Part shown: positions 33,609 to 46,035 of the stretch, piece after piece | Layout: every line of letters begins with the position of its first letter | Numbering within the stretch: position 1 is the stretch's first letter | Assembly: GCA_018894105.1 (NCBI GenBank) | Contig: CM032123.1 | Coordinates: 20,437,744-20,501,743 of the forward strand | Length of the DNA: 64,000 nucleotides | DNA from: Jacaranda mimosifolia | Lineage: Eukaryota; Streptophyta; Magnoliopsida; Lamiales; Bignoniaceae | Reading direction: 5' to 3' | Notes under the pieces: model-generated | Seen by the model: the letters and a program-made list of their open reading frames with translations, nothing else | The model's database searches: none | What the model was told of the DNA's origin: nothing | Program-made: the position numbers and the translations under genes

Positions 33609-35813
33609 TGAAATCAGATGTAGCACTAGGATCCAATAATCAAAGCATAAAAATGTTAAAATAACTGGGCTACATATGAAGCCAAGGATCTAAACATGCC
33701 ATAGATTCAGATTTGGTATAAGGATTACCTTGATTTTCAGAAAATCAAAGGAAGGTCGAAGAAGAACTCAACTCCTTGAAAACTGTCTCCCCTGCGACAC
33801 ATCGGCTTTCTGGAAACCTTTACCTGGCCAAATAAACTTCGATTTGAGTGAACCAAAAGAACACCAACTCCTTGATGTATCTTCAATAAAAAAATAAGCT
33901 CAAAATAGATCCCAAAATTCCTCTAAAGGACATTCCAAAGTCAACGCTGAAACAGAGGATCTCCAAAGGCTAGCATTCTAATTGTCTTGCCTCTAGTGAA
34001 AAGATCCACACACCAATATATAATCTAATTCTCCTCAATATTATATGGAGAATAAAGAGGATAAATGTAGGGATGAAGAATTGATTTGGAGCTAGGAGAT
34101 GAAGAAATGTGAAGCTTCAACGTAAGGCAACACATGAAAAATTGGAGGAAAGTTGAGAGAATCTAATTCTAGCTTGCAAATCACATAGAATGTCTAGTGG
34201 CCGCCTCTCTCACACTCTATATCTATATATAGAGGGAGGATGGTGTGATGCCATATATAGAGAGAAAGTGGCATCACACCTTCCATAAGAGTGGCACTAA
34301 CTAGGCCTTGCAAGTTGGCATGTGAATTTGAATTTTATTTGGAATCTTTATTTCATCGCATGAATTGTCATCCAAATAAATTCTAATTCACACCAAATGA
34401 ATATTTCATTTGAATTTTCCCTCCAAAATTAATTCTTCATTTTAATTAAATTAAACACTTTAATTTAATTAATTACACTTTAACTTAACTCTTAAGTCGT
34501 TTGCTTAACTCCTTAAGCAAGTAATTGTTAACAAAACTCTTTAAGTTAACTTGACCAATTGATAGTTATGTAGCACCAAATAATTAACTCCTTAATTAAT
34601 TAGTTTTAATTTAGCTCTTTCAATTAAGTAGATCAATTTAGTAATTAAATTGATCAAGCCAAAATGACCTCAAACGTCTACCTCCGAATTCGCTCATGTA
34701 GGGATTTTTCTAACTCTTAGAAAATTCCACTTCATCAAATAGGATTTGCAGTTGGCTTTTGTGTGCGATCCATTAGGTTCTACCATTCATTGGACATGGG
34801 CTCACAACTCTGTGACTTTAGAATATCAAATATTCACATTAGTTTAAACTCCTTTAAGCTAAACGACTCAATTCAATTAATCTCCATTAATTGAAGAGTA
34901 CCTAATCTCCATGGTCGATGTCCAACCTCAAGCCTATGGAGCCCAACTAATTAGTCGAAATGAAAGCTTTTGGAGAACCATTCTAGCTCTACGTGTACCA
35001 TACAAATACGGTCCTTCTGTCTCCAATCTCTCGAAAAAGGCCCAGGATAAGATATTTGTCGACTCCTTAATAGCCTCGATACTATATTTCTATTCCCAAT
35101 ATTTATTCCCCTTTATGACCACATCTTTAAAAAACTCCTTTTCCAAATTGTCATACTACCTTGCGCAAGGATTTCTTGTAATCGATCATTATAGAATATA
35201 TAGGAGATGTATTTAACCTTCACAACGACGAGGAGTCAAATCCCATCTTATATCTCACAAACCACTATGTCTAAGCTCATGCCCAATCACCACCTGAACG
35301 ACCTGCAACGTGGCCAGGGAAGACTCAAAGCATGAGGATCTAAACACAAGGTTTCCATGGATCATCAGGTTAAAGGACTAATTATATACACTAGTGTAAG
35401 TTGGATAACTTGCCATTACCCACTTACCTCTTCGACAATCTAGTGGATTCTCCATGTGGGCCTTCAGTGCATTGTTTTCTAACAAGTACCCATGCCTCAT
35501 ATGGTATTGCTCATGAAATAGAGCAACATCCAACCTTTAGATTTATGTATTGTTAGTGCAAGTCTATCCGGATCTTAGATGCCCCCATCTCGTAAGATTC
35601 TATGACTTGGAAGATTTAAGATCATGACCATGTAAGACTTGTTTCTTGATCACTACTAAGTGCTGACCAAGTCCCATAGTCTTGTGTGGTCTAAGGACTT
35701 CAACCAAATGCCAGTGAAGAAAAATCTAAGCATAAGATAAAGATGGCCATTTAATGAATATCATTCAATCAAGATTGTATCACAAATGAAGTAGTTTACA
35801 TGCCAATCTAATT
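33609..35813 (-). repeat. Copia II-type LTR inserted in reverse inside gag-pol
   Basis: The sequence is the reverse complement of the 28665-30883 LTR. It begins TGAAATCAGATGTAGCACTAG (the reversed LTR 3' end) and runs to CAATCTAATT, lacking about the first 24 bases of the LTR. It is bounded by imperfect copies of a roughly 30-bp gag segment: 'accttgcaacctttgagaag' before it and 'accttgcaacccttgagaag' after it. Confidence 0.85.
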
Positions 35814-38800
35814 ACCTTGCAACCCTTGAGAAGGGTATGTACTTTATTGAAGTGCACTTGACGACTAATTCTTCCTCATGGGTATTTGATATCGCACATG
35901 GTTCTCACTTTTGTAACTCGTTACAAGGGAATATAAAGAATAAAGAGTTTTAATGAAAGGGATATGATCCTCCACCTAGGAAATGGAGCAAAAGTTGTCG
36001 CCAGGTCTAAGGTGTTATCAAGTAAAACTTGGGGAATGCTTGCAATAAAATAAATCCTTGTTATTATGTACCCAATCTTGTTAAGAACCTTATTTCTACT
36101 TTCGTTCTTGATAATGAAGGATATGATTTTTCTATATCGAATGGGATGTTGAAAATATTAAAGAATAGTTCTTTAATTGCACAAGGTACATTGAATAACG
36201 GATTGTACATACTTGATTCTCAACCTTTATTAATGCACATTCAATCAACTAAAAGAAAATTAGATAACCAGGAAGATATCATCTTATAGCATACAAGACT
36301 TGGACATATCTCTAAAAATAGGATGAACAAGTTAGAGGCTCTCAAAGCACTAAATGTTAGTGGCATTGAGAACTTTCCTACTTGTGAATCTAGGGAAAAA
36401 TGACCAAGGCTCCTTTTGTGGGATAAATAAAGCGTACCACAAGTCCTTTGGATTTGATCCATATGGTGTTTGTGGTCCACTAAGAGTTAGTGTGAGAGGA
36501 GGCTATTCTTACTTCATCACCCTCACCAATGATTATAGTCGGTTTGGACATGTGTATCTTATGATGTATAAGTTGGAAGACCTTGGAAGGTTCAAAGAGT
36601 ATAGGAATGAAGTAGAAAAGTAAAAAAGACTTAGTATTAAATCTCTTTGATTAGATTGAGGAAGAGAATACTTAAGTACTGAATTTTTAGGTTATCTAAA
36701 GGAGATGGGATTCTCTCTCAATGGACTCCATCCTTCACCCCTTAACATAATGGAGTAGTCGAGGGGAGAAATCGTACTTTATTTGACATGGTACACTTCA
36801 TGATGAGCTTTAATGTGCTTATATCCTTTTAGGGATACACTTTAGAAATAGCGGCAAATTGATTAAATGTAGTACCTTCAAAGTCAATGTCAAAAATATT
36901 GCAAGAGACGTAGTATGGCAAAGCACCCTCTTACCATTATCTAAAGGTTTGGGGTCTCCCGCTTATGTCAAACGGTTAGTGGGAGACAAGTTGGATAGTA
37001 TATCCACCTTGTGCAAGTTTGTGGGATACCCAAGAGAGATTTTTGGTTATTACTTTTATGATCCCTCGGAACAAAGAGTATTTTTTTCAAGGAACACCAC
37101 CTTTTACAAAAAGAATTTCTATTAGATCGAAATGGCATTGTTGTTGAACTTGATGAAGTTCAAGATGATAATTAAATCCCATAAGTGGTGGAAATAAGTT
37201 AGCAATAAGAGCCTTACACAGAACCTCCAAGAAGGTTGGATCCAATCAAGAAGCAACTCAAAAGGTTTGGATTCCTTCATGAGATGGGCCAATCGGATAG
37301 TGATTCGAAGACCTATGAGTAAGCTATGTTGGACATAGACTCAGGACATTGGCTAGATTCCATGAAATCTAAAATTGATTCCATATACTCCAACAAAGTA
37401 TGGACTTTGGTAGATCCACCAAAGGGCATAGTTCCTATTGGTTGCAAGTTGATCTATAAGTGAAAGCTAGGAGCTGATGATGAGATAATGACCTTTAAGG
37501 TGTGACTAGTGGAAAAAGGTTACACTCAAAGACCCGATATCGATTTCAAGAAAACATTTTCACCGATTGCAATGCTTAAGTCTTATTAGATTTTACTTTC
37601 CATAACCGCATAATATGACTTTGAGATATTGCAAATAGATGTGAAAACCACTTTCTTCATTGGAAAGATTGAAGAAGAAATTTATATGGAGCAACCACAA
37701 GGTTTTACATCCAAAGGGAGCAAACAAAATATTTGTGAACTCCAGAGATCCATTTATGGACTCAAACAAACGTCCTGAAGTTGGAGCATATGTTTTGATA
37801 AGAGAATCAAATTGTTTGGCTTTGTCAAAAATATGTATGAACCTGGTGTGTAGAAGAAGGCTAGTGGGAGTAGTATACAGTTTATTGTGCTTTATATTGA
37901 GGACATTATTCTCATTGGGTATGAGAGAGAAATGTTAGAGTGTACTAAAGCATAGCTATCTACTCAATTCTCCATGAAGGATTTGGGACAACATTCCATG
38001 TATTAGGAATACGTATCTATAGAGAAAGATTGAGAAGGATGCTGGGGCTTTCCCAAACCCCGTACATTGACAAGATACTAAAGAGGTTTAGTATGGAAAA
38101 ATCGAAGAGAATATTCCTCTTTATGGGACACAACATTCATCTCTCCAAGTCTATGGGCCCTAAGACTCAAGGCGAGAGACGAAGAATGTCCCACATACCT
38201 TATGCATCTGCTATTGGGAGTATAACATATGTCGTTCAATGTATAAGACCGAATGTGACACATGCTCTAAGTGCTGCAAGCCGTTTCTAGTGCAACCCCA
38301 GTGAATGTCATTGATGGCTGCTAAAATAATCCTTAAGTACTTGAGAAGGACTAAGGACTCATTTTTGGTATACTGCAATGGAGAATTGAAACTCAAAGGG
38401 TTTTCAGATTCTAGTTTCTAATCCAATGTAAATGACCTAAAATCCACTTTTGGATTTATATTTTGCCTCAATAGCGGCGTGGTGAGTTAGAAGAGTTCCA
38501 AACAAGACACCATGGCCGATTCCACCGGAGAGGCAGAATATATTGCAGCTTCAGAAGCTGTAAAGGAAGGTGTTTGGATGAAAAACTTCATCCAAGAGTT
38601 GGATGTAGTGCCTAGCATTGCTGATCTAGTTATTGTTTGTTGTGACAACAATAGGGCAGCAACACAAGCTAAAGAGCCAAGATTTCATTAACGATCGACG
38701 CATATTTTAAGGCGATGTTATGTAATTCAGGAGATTATTGATAAAGGCGACATTCTAGTCGAGAGAGTCGCCTTCTCTCGCCTTGGAAGAGAATACTGTA

Positions 38801-38857
38801 GATCCACTTATTAAACCTTTATTGAAAAAGGTCTTTGAAAGACACCTTGAGAAGATA
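35811..38857 (+). pseudogene. Copia II protease-integrase-RT-RNase H, degraded
   Basis: The reading resumes at YLATLEKG. The protease region has SSWVFDIAHGSHFCNS (active-site DTG-type motif lost). NPCYYVPNLVKNLISTFVL and HTRLGHISKNRMNKL follow. Integrase reads GPLRVSVRGGYSYFITLTND then YSRFGHVYLM, with frameshifts, then HNGVVEGRNRTLFDMV. The RT region includes KVWTLVDPPKGIVPIGCKLI, then degenerate QIDVKTTFFIGKIEEEIYME; the usual YVDD box is YIED (37893-37904), losing a catalytic Asp. RT then reads IPYASAIGSITYVVQCIRPN. RNase H has TMADSTGEAEYIAASEA and CCDNNRAATQAKEP. Many stops and frameshifts occur. The end joins an LTR that lacks its first part. Confidence 0.88.
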
Positions 38858-40763
38858 GGTTGGATATTGCTCCATTTCGTAGCAAGGCCATATGAGATAT
38901 GAGTGCATGTTAGTGGGTGCTTGTTAGGGACTAAGTTCACTGAAGGCCCATCCAGAGAATCTACTAGATAGCCAAAGAGGCAAGTTGGTAATGGCAAAAT
39001 TCTCCAGCTTATGCTAGTGCATATAATTAGTCCTTTAACCTGATGATCCATGGTAACTTTATGTTTAGGTCTTCATGCTTTGACTCTTCCTTGACCACTT
39101 AGTGGATTGTTCGGGTGGACATTGGGTATAAGTTACTTAGACATGGAGGTTTGTGAGATCCAAGATGGGATCCGACTCCTCATCGTTGTGAAGGGCGAAT
39201 ATATCTCCCATGTATTTTATAATGATCGATTCCAAGAAATTCTTGTGCAAGGAGTATGACCATTTGGAAAATGAGTTTTCTAAATATGAGATCATGAGGG
39301 GAAATAGAACATTAGGAATAGAAACATATTATATAGGTTATTAGGGAGCTGAAAAATATCTTGCCTTAGGCCTCTTTCGAGAGATAGGAGACGAAATGAT
39401 AGTATTTGCATGGTACACCTAGAGCTAGAATGGTTCTCCGAAAGCATTTATTTTGACTAATCAATTGGGTTCCATGGGCTTGAGGTTGGACATCGATCAT
39501 GGAGATTAGGTACTCTTCAAATTGAGTCATTAGTTTAAGAGTTTAAACTAATGTGAATATTTGATATTCTACAAGTCACAAAGAGTTGTGAGCCCATGTC
39601 TAATGAATGGCAAAACTTAATGGATCACACACAAAAGCTAATTGCAAATCCTGCTTGATAAAGGAAAATTTTCTAAGAGTTAGAAAGATTCCTTCATGAC
39701 TGATTTTGGAGGTAGACGGTTGATGCAATTTGTGTTCATTTTGGCTTGGTCAATTTAATTGTTAAATTGATCCAATTAATTTAAGGACTTAATTATTTGG
39801 TGCAACATGACTATCAATAGGTCAAGTTAACTTAAGGAGTTAAGTTAACAATTGTTAGCTTAAAGAGTTAAGCTAATTGACTTAAGTATTAAGTTAAAGG
39901 ATAATTAATTAAATTAAAATGTTTAATTTAATTAAAATGAAGATTTAATTTTGGAGGGAAAATGCAAATGAAATGTTCATTTGGTGTGGCATTAGAATTT
40001 ATTTGGAAGACATTTCAAAAGATGAAATGAAGATTCCAAATGAAATTCAAATGCATACAAAATTCACATGCTACTTGCTTGCCAACTAGAGGAAGGTGTG
40101 ATGCCACCTTGGCATCACACCATCCTCCCTCCATATATACATATAAAGTGTGAGAGTGGCAGCCACTTGGTGTGAATTGCAAGCAATCTAGATCTAAGAT
40201 TAGATTTTCTCATTTTCCCTCTAATTTCCAAATGTTGCCTCATGTGTTGAAGCTTAACTTTTCTTCATCTTCTACCTCCAAATCAAGCCGTCATCCTTGC
40301 ATTTCTTCTCTTTGTTCTCCAACTAACATTGACAATAATTGAATTGTTCATTGGTGTGTGGATGTTATCATTACAGGCAAGACAATTGGATTGCTAGCCT
40401 TTTGGAGATCCTCTGTTCAGGCAGAATCTTGGAGCATCTATTGGAGACTTTGTTGGAACTATTTGAGGTGAAATTTTTATTGGGGAATCATCAAGACATT
40501 GGTGATATTTTGGTCCAAGTGTCACTCAATTTTGATTTTGTTTGGTTGGGCAAAAGTTGCTCAGAAACCGCTATGCCGCTGGAAGGCAGATTCAAGGAGT
40601 TGAAGTCTTCCTTCTAGTTTCCTTTGATTTTCTGAAAATCAAGGTAATTCCCATACCAAATCTGAATCTATAGATTGTTTAGATCCTTGGCTTCATATGT
40701 AGACTAGCTATTTTGGCGTTTTTATGCTTTAATAGTTGGATCTTAGTGCTACATGTGACTTCA
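38858..40763 (+). repeat. 3' LTR of copia II, 5'-truncated
   Basis: Direct repeat of the 5' LTR from its internal GGTTGGATATTGC (about 290 bp into the LTR) to the terminal GACTTCA. The missing U3 start and polypurine tract suggest a deletion at the pol-LTR junction, with a short GGTTGG-type microhomology. Confidence 0.85.
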
Positions 40764-42401
40764 TCACATGGCCGGCCACTTGGCTATTTATAGAGGGGAG
40801 AAGATGCAAGTTTCCATAACACCTCCTATGCTTGTTGGCCAATTTGCCAACTTGCATGTGAATTTCAATTTCACTTGCATTTGCATGTAATTAACATCTA
40901 CAATTTTTATCTAATGAAATGAGATGCAAATTAATCCTAATTAAATTCAAATGAACTCTTTCATTTAATTTTCCTCCAAAATCCAAAATTTCATTTTAAT
41001 TAAACTAACTCTTTAATTTAATTAATTAAATTAACTTAACTCCTTAAGTCAATTAACTTAACTCTTTAAGTTAATTGGTGTTAATTCCTTAAGTTAACTT
41101 GACTAATTAATTGTCACATAGCACCAATTAAATTAACTCCTTAATTTAACTCCTAAAATTATTTTTATTAATTTCACAATTAAATTAATCCAGCCAAGAT
41201 GCTCAGTAAAAATAGTCAACCGTTCTCTCTCCAAAAATACCTAGGTTGAATTTTCCAACTCCTTAGAAAATTCCTCCCATCAAGTAAAAACTTCCTATAG
41301 GCTTTTGTGTGTGATCCCTTAGGTTCATCCATTTATTGGACATGGGCTCACAACTCATTGTGATATTTTGAATATTAAAATACTCACATTAGTTTAAACT
41401 CCTTTAAACTGATAACTCTTTCAATTAATCTCCATTAATCGAAGAGTAGCCAATCTTCATAGTCGATGTCTAGCAACAAGCCCATGGAGCCCAACTAATT
41501 GGATGAATAAATTATGTCTCGATGAACCATTCTAGCTACACGCTTGCCATGCAAATACGGTCCTTCCATCTCCTATCTCCCAAAAGAAGCCTAGGGCAAG
41601 ATATTTGTTAGCTCCCCAATAGCCTCGATAGTTACGTTTCTATATTCAAATGATTAATTCTCCTTTATGACCTTATCTTTAGAAAACTCATTTTCCAAAT
41701 TGTCATACTACATTGCGCAAGGATTTCTTGGAATCGATCATTATCGAATACATATGAGATGCACTCGTCCTTCACAATAGTGAGGAGATGGATCCTATCT
41801 TGGATCTCACAAGCCTCTATGCTTAAGTAGCTCATGTCCAATCTTAACACCAGATGACCGCTACGTGGAGAAAAGTCAAAGCATAAGGACCTAAACACAA
41901 GGTTACCATGGATCCTCAGGTTCAAAGGACTAATTATATGTACTAGCATAAGTTGGAGAATTTGCTACTACCAAGTTGCCACTCTGGCTATCTAGTGGAT
42001 TCTCTATGTGGGTTTTCAGTGAACTTGTTTTCTAATATGTACCCACTAACATGCATCCATATCTAACATAGATTGCTCATGAAAGAGTAATATCCAACTC
42101 CTTCGATTATACATTGTTAGTGCAAGTCTATCCGAATCTTAGACGCCTTGTCTCATAAGATTCTATAACTTGCAATATTTAAAATCACGACCACAGAGAC
42201 TTGTTTCATGATCACCATCATATGCATGACCAGGTCTCATAGTCTTGTGTGATTTAAGGGCTTCAACCAAATATCAGTGAAGTAAAATAAGCATAAGATG
42301 AAGATGGTCATTTAATAAGAATATTATTCAATCAAAATTGTATCACAAGTGAAATAGTTTTTACATGCTAATCTAATTGGCTGTGGGGTACTATTCCAAC
42401 A
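40764..42401 (-). repeat. Copia II-type LTR, reversed, abutting the 3' LTR
   Basis: The reverse complement matches the LTR from its start (TGTTGGAATAGTACCCC, read leftward from 42401) to about the TATA region. Roughly 480 bp of the R-U5 end is missing. It is more diverged from the 5' LTR than the 3' LTR is. It abuts the plus-strand LTR directly, forming a large inverted repeat. Confidence 0.82.
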
Positions 42402-42612
42402 TTCAAAATGTCACCCATTAAATAACAATAAACTTACTTACCAACCGGAGAAAATATTTACGTAGATGATATGTGGAGAGTCACAATATATAGTTACTGT
42501 CATCTTGGAGTTATGATTTTCTTCCTAGGCATAATTAAGTACTTAACTACAGTTGATTATTTTGACCACGTGATGTCGTAATATATGGCTGTGGTGGATT
42601 ATAATGCCATAT

Positions 42613-43080
42613 CACTACAAGAAAAAATGGTTTCAGCGACCAAATTCTCAGTAACCATGAGAAAATGGTTGCTAAACATATAATTTTAGCAATCAAAAGT
42701 AATCTGGTTGCTAAAGTTAAGTGACACAAATACTTTTGCCACCAACTAATGTTTAGTAGCTATAAATTGTCACTATAATTTGACCAACCTTAGCTTCTAG
42801 TATAGTGACCAAGTTGAAAATTTTAGCAAGAATTTTTATGGTTGCTATATCTGAATACTAATTGCAACTAATTTAATGACAAAATATTTAGTGATTGCTA
42901 TAAGTCTTTTAAATTAATGATTAACAACCAATTAATTTGGTTGCTAAGAATATACGTCTTTATTTATCTCTTAAAGTTTATAGCAACCAATATTATATGA
43001 TCACTAAGAAAAATATTTTAAAAATGTATTTTTTTTTTGTTGCTAAAGAAATACTCAGAGCAATCCAATATGCTTCATTC
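42613..43080. repeat. Left subterminal repeat array of CACTA II
   Basis: Copies of 'ggttgctaaa', 'ttagcaacca' and close variants recur in both orientations every few tens of bases. In EnSpm-type elements such arrays bind the TNPA/TNP1 protein; that role is inferred here. Confidence 0.8.
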
Positions 43081-46035
43081 TAATTAGTTCTTGAAAAAAT
43101 ATAAAAAAGAAAAAACTCTTTGAATTAAGTTTAAAAAGCTAATTGATTTTGAGGGTTTTTTTTTTAAAAGTTAATTTAAATATGCAAAAAAATAATTAAC
43201 ATATGAAATGATTAAATAATACTTTACTTTAAATTGTGTATTAAAGTACAACTCCTAAATGAAAATCTAAAGAAATTGAAATAAAAGTATACATTTCCAA
43301 AAGAAAAAAAAAAATCTCAAAATCTTGTCATGCAAAGCAACGTGTAGCCGGCTCTCGTACTAATAAAAAAGGCCAAAAGTTCCTCATTTGAATCAGGTCA
43401 TTAAAAGCTCTAGCCAAACTTATCCCACTTGAAAGTCAACCCCATAATGACAATGTGGTCCCCTAGGAAATCAAGTGTAAGTATTTACATTAATTTCTAA
43501 AACTCAATTCATTTTTATCAATACACATACACTGCAAACTGTCCACCAACATTCTGCATATCTCCTTTTTGTAAATAGCCATATGCAACAACCAAAAATT
43601 CAGCAACCAGAAAGTTAATCTTCAACTCATTGAAGCTCAAATCAAACAAGAAACAAGAAATTAATAGCCAAGCATGAACAAACACAGCACAACATAGAAC
43701 ATGCCCATTATTCGGCCACCATAATGTATATTACCTTCAATCTAGAATGACACCAAATTGTGCTATAATAATTCAAGAGACGCATGCACAACACACCTAG
43801 AATTCTGTGATTCTTTATGTTGTCAGAGCATATGTACAACACAGCAGCAAGGTCACTATAGTTTTTGAACAGTTATCAATAACCAAAATACTATCTCCCA
43901 ACCAAAGAGTGAACCAAGCTGCCTCACGTATATTATGTAACAAATTTCCAGACATGAAAATATGCTACCAGCAATCCAGGATTAGCAAAATAGAACATAA
44001 ATAAGAGCAGATTATTTGAACCTAAAACTGGTCATGTTATACAACTAATAAATGGTGTATGGGTGTCCTCTACTATGCTTTTGAGCTGTGACCTAAAATG
44101 GCATAATTTAGAGAGGAAAAGAACATCAAGTCCATGTAAATCACAACAGCTTAGCAGACAACAGAGAAACCAAGCAGAATAAGCAAAACTCTGATGCTCC
44201 ATTCATGTTTTGGCAAATTCAAAACCAGGCAGGTTGAATGATATAAAAGATCACAATGGAAGGTTTAGAAAAATATAGTCATGGCTAAAATACACTTACT
44301 ACTAAAAACGTAGTGACTGGAATTTTTAAAAAAATTTGCAAACAATGTAAAAGATTCGATAAATCAATCTAATATACAAATTTTAGCATAAGCAATAATG
44401 CATTTAGTTAAAAAGCTCAAGACTGAATCATTCTACCATATAAAGCATGTTACAAATGCAAGCAAATCCATTTGACAAATTCGATTATCATCTAGATCCA
44501 AAATTATTATGTCAGTAACAGAACTTGAAATTGTAGAGAAAAGATACATAGGATAGCTCAAAACCTGAACAACTAATTCAATGTAATATAAACCAATTCT
44601 TTTTTAGACTGAATTTAACATAATAAAAGGCTGAATTTGTGCATTTGTTATAAGGCAAATTCAGCCTCATAACTGAGGCTATGAGTTCCACCTTATACTC
44701 CCATTAGAAACTCGAATTTTATACTACAATATAAATCATCAGACCAAATTACAAAGTTCATACTCCTTTTTATCAAATCTGAATAAATTGAAATGTAATA
44801 AGGAGAGTAAAGAAAGCACCTTACTGGCTTTACATGTCCCTTTTGTCAAATATGCATGAAAACACAATCCAAATTGGTGATTAGAAGAAAAATTGAGTTA
44901 GTAGAAGAGATTAAGCAAGCACACGGGAAAAGAGAATTGTAGAGAAATTTATACCTAAGAAATGACATAGCACTCAAATAAACAAACAAAAATGGAGAAT
45001 AACAAATTAGAACAAGAGAAAGAATTTATAGCCCATTGGTTAACTAATCATGAATTCCAACAGAAGAGAATTTATGAATCAAGCCCTGCAGCAGCAAAAT
45101 ATTTGCCTAACTAATCATGAATTCCAACAGAACCAAATTTAGCACAACCTAGTTTAGTTTATCCAAGACCTATTTTCTGTAAGTTTGATACAAAGAAGAG
45201 CTGCTAAATTCTGTGTATCTAAACCCTATACAGCAGCTATTTTAATCAAAACAAAACCATCAAAATCTTGTGAAGAGTAAGAGGCCAACACAATTCATAC
45301 ACTTAAATGTCTGCAGCAGCCAACACAATTCATACAATAAGATAGAATCTGCACTGGAACAAAAAAATATGTCTTAAAGTTCAACAAACAACAGTCCACT
45401 TCAGCAGCAAAATCAAAAGCAACTCCAACCAATTGTTGTAAAAACCATTCATCCATTCATCAACTAGATTCTAAGCCATTGAAACCCATCTAGCAGCAAA
45501 TTCATAAACCACTTGACCTGATGACAGAAACACAGAAATTTTTTGAAGCAATAGCTGCTAAGAACCTTAGTAAAAATCTGAAATGCATTGTTGCTCACAA
45601 ACTGAGCAAATAATATCTTATCAACCAAATGGCAGTTCTAAATTCCAAAACCAAACCACATGATTTTGAGGTATCACTCTTTAAAACTACCACAATGAAT
45701 TCAAAATTGGAGCAAGCTAACTAGCATTGTACTGAACAAGCTAATAATCTGGAACAGACATCAAGCATTCCTTCCAACCATTATACAAAGTTAAACAAGC
45801 TAAACGTTAGCAGCAAAACTAGGATTGAATCCAGCAAAATCCAGTAATTAAGTTTACCAAAATCTGAATAGAGATAACATCAATAAGCAACTGAATTGAA
45901 ACAACAGTAAGAGAGATTCAAATCCAAATTTCTAAAGCTCAAACTTCACTGTGAGTTTGATAGATTAATACTTTCAGAAAAACTTTTGCCAGTCATCTTC
46001 TCAACGCATTTCACCACGGCTTCGACTGTGGTCTT
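43081..46035. other. CACTA II interior left of the TNP1-like gene
   Basis: Non-coding, moderately AT-rich. No assignable exon was found on either strand. It lies downstream of the minus-strand TNP1-like gene and may contain its 3' untranslated region and captured non-coding DNA. Confidence 0.5.
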
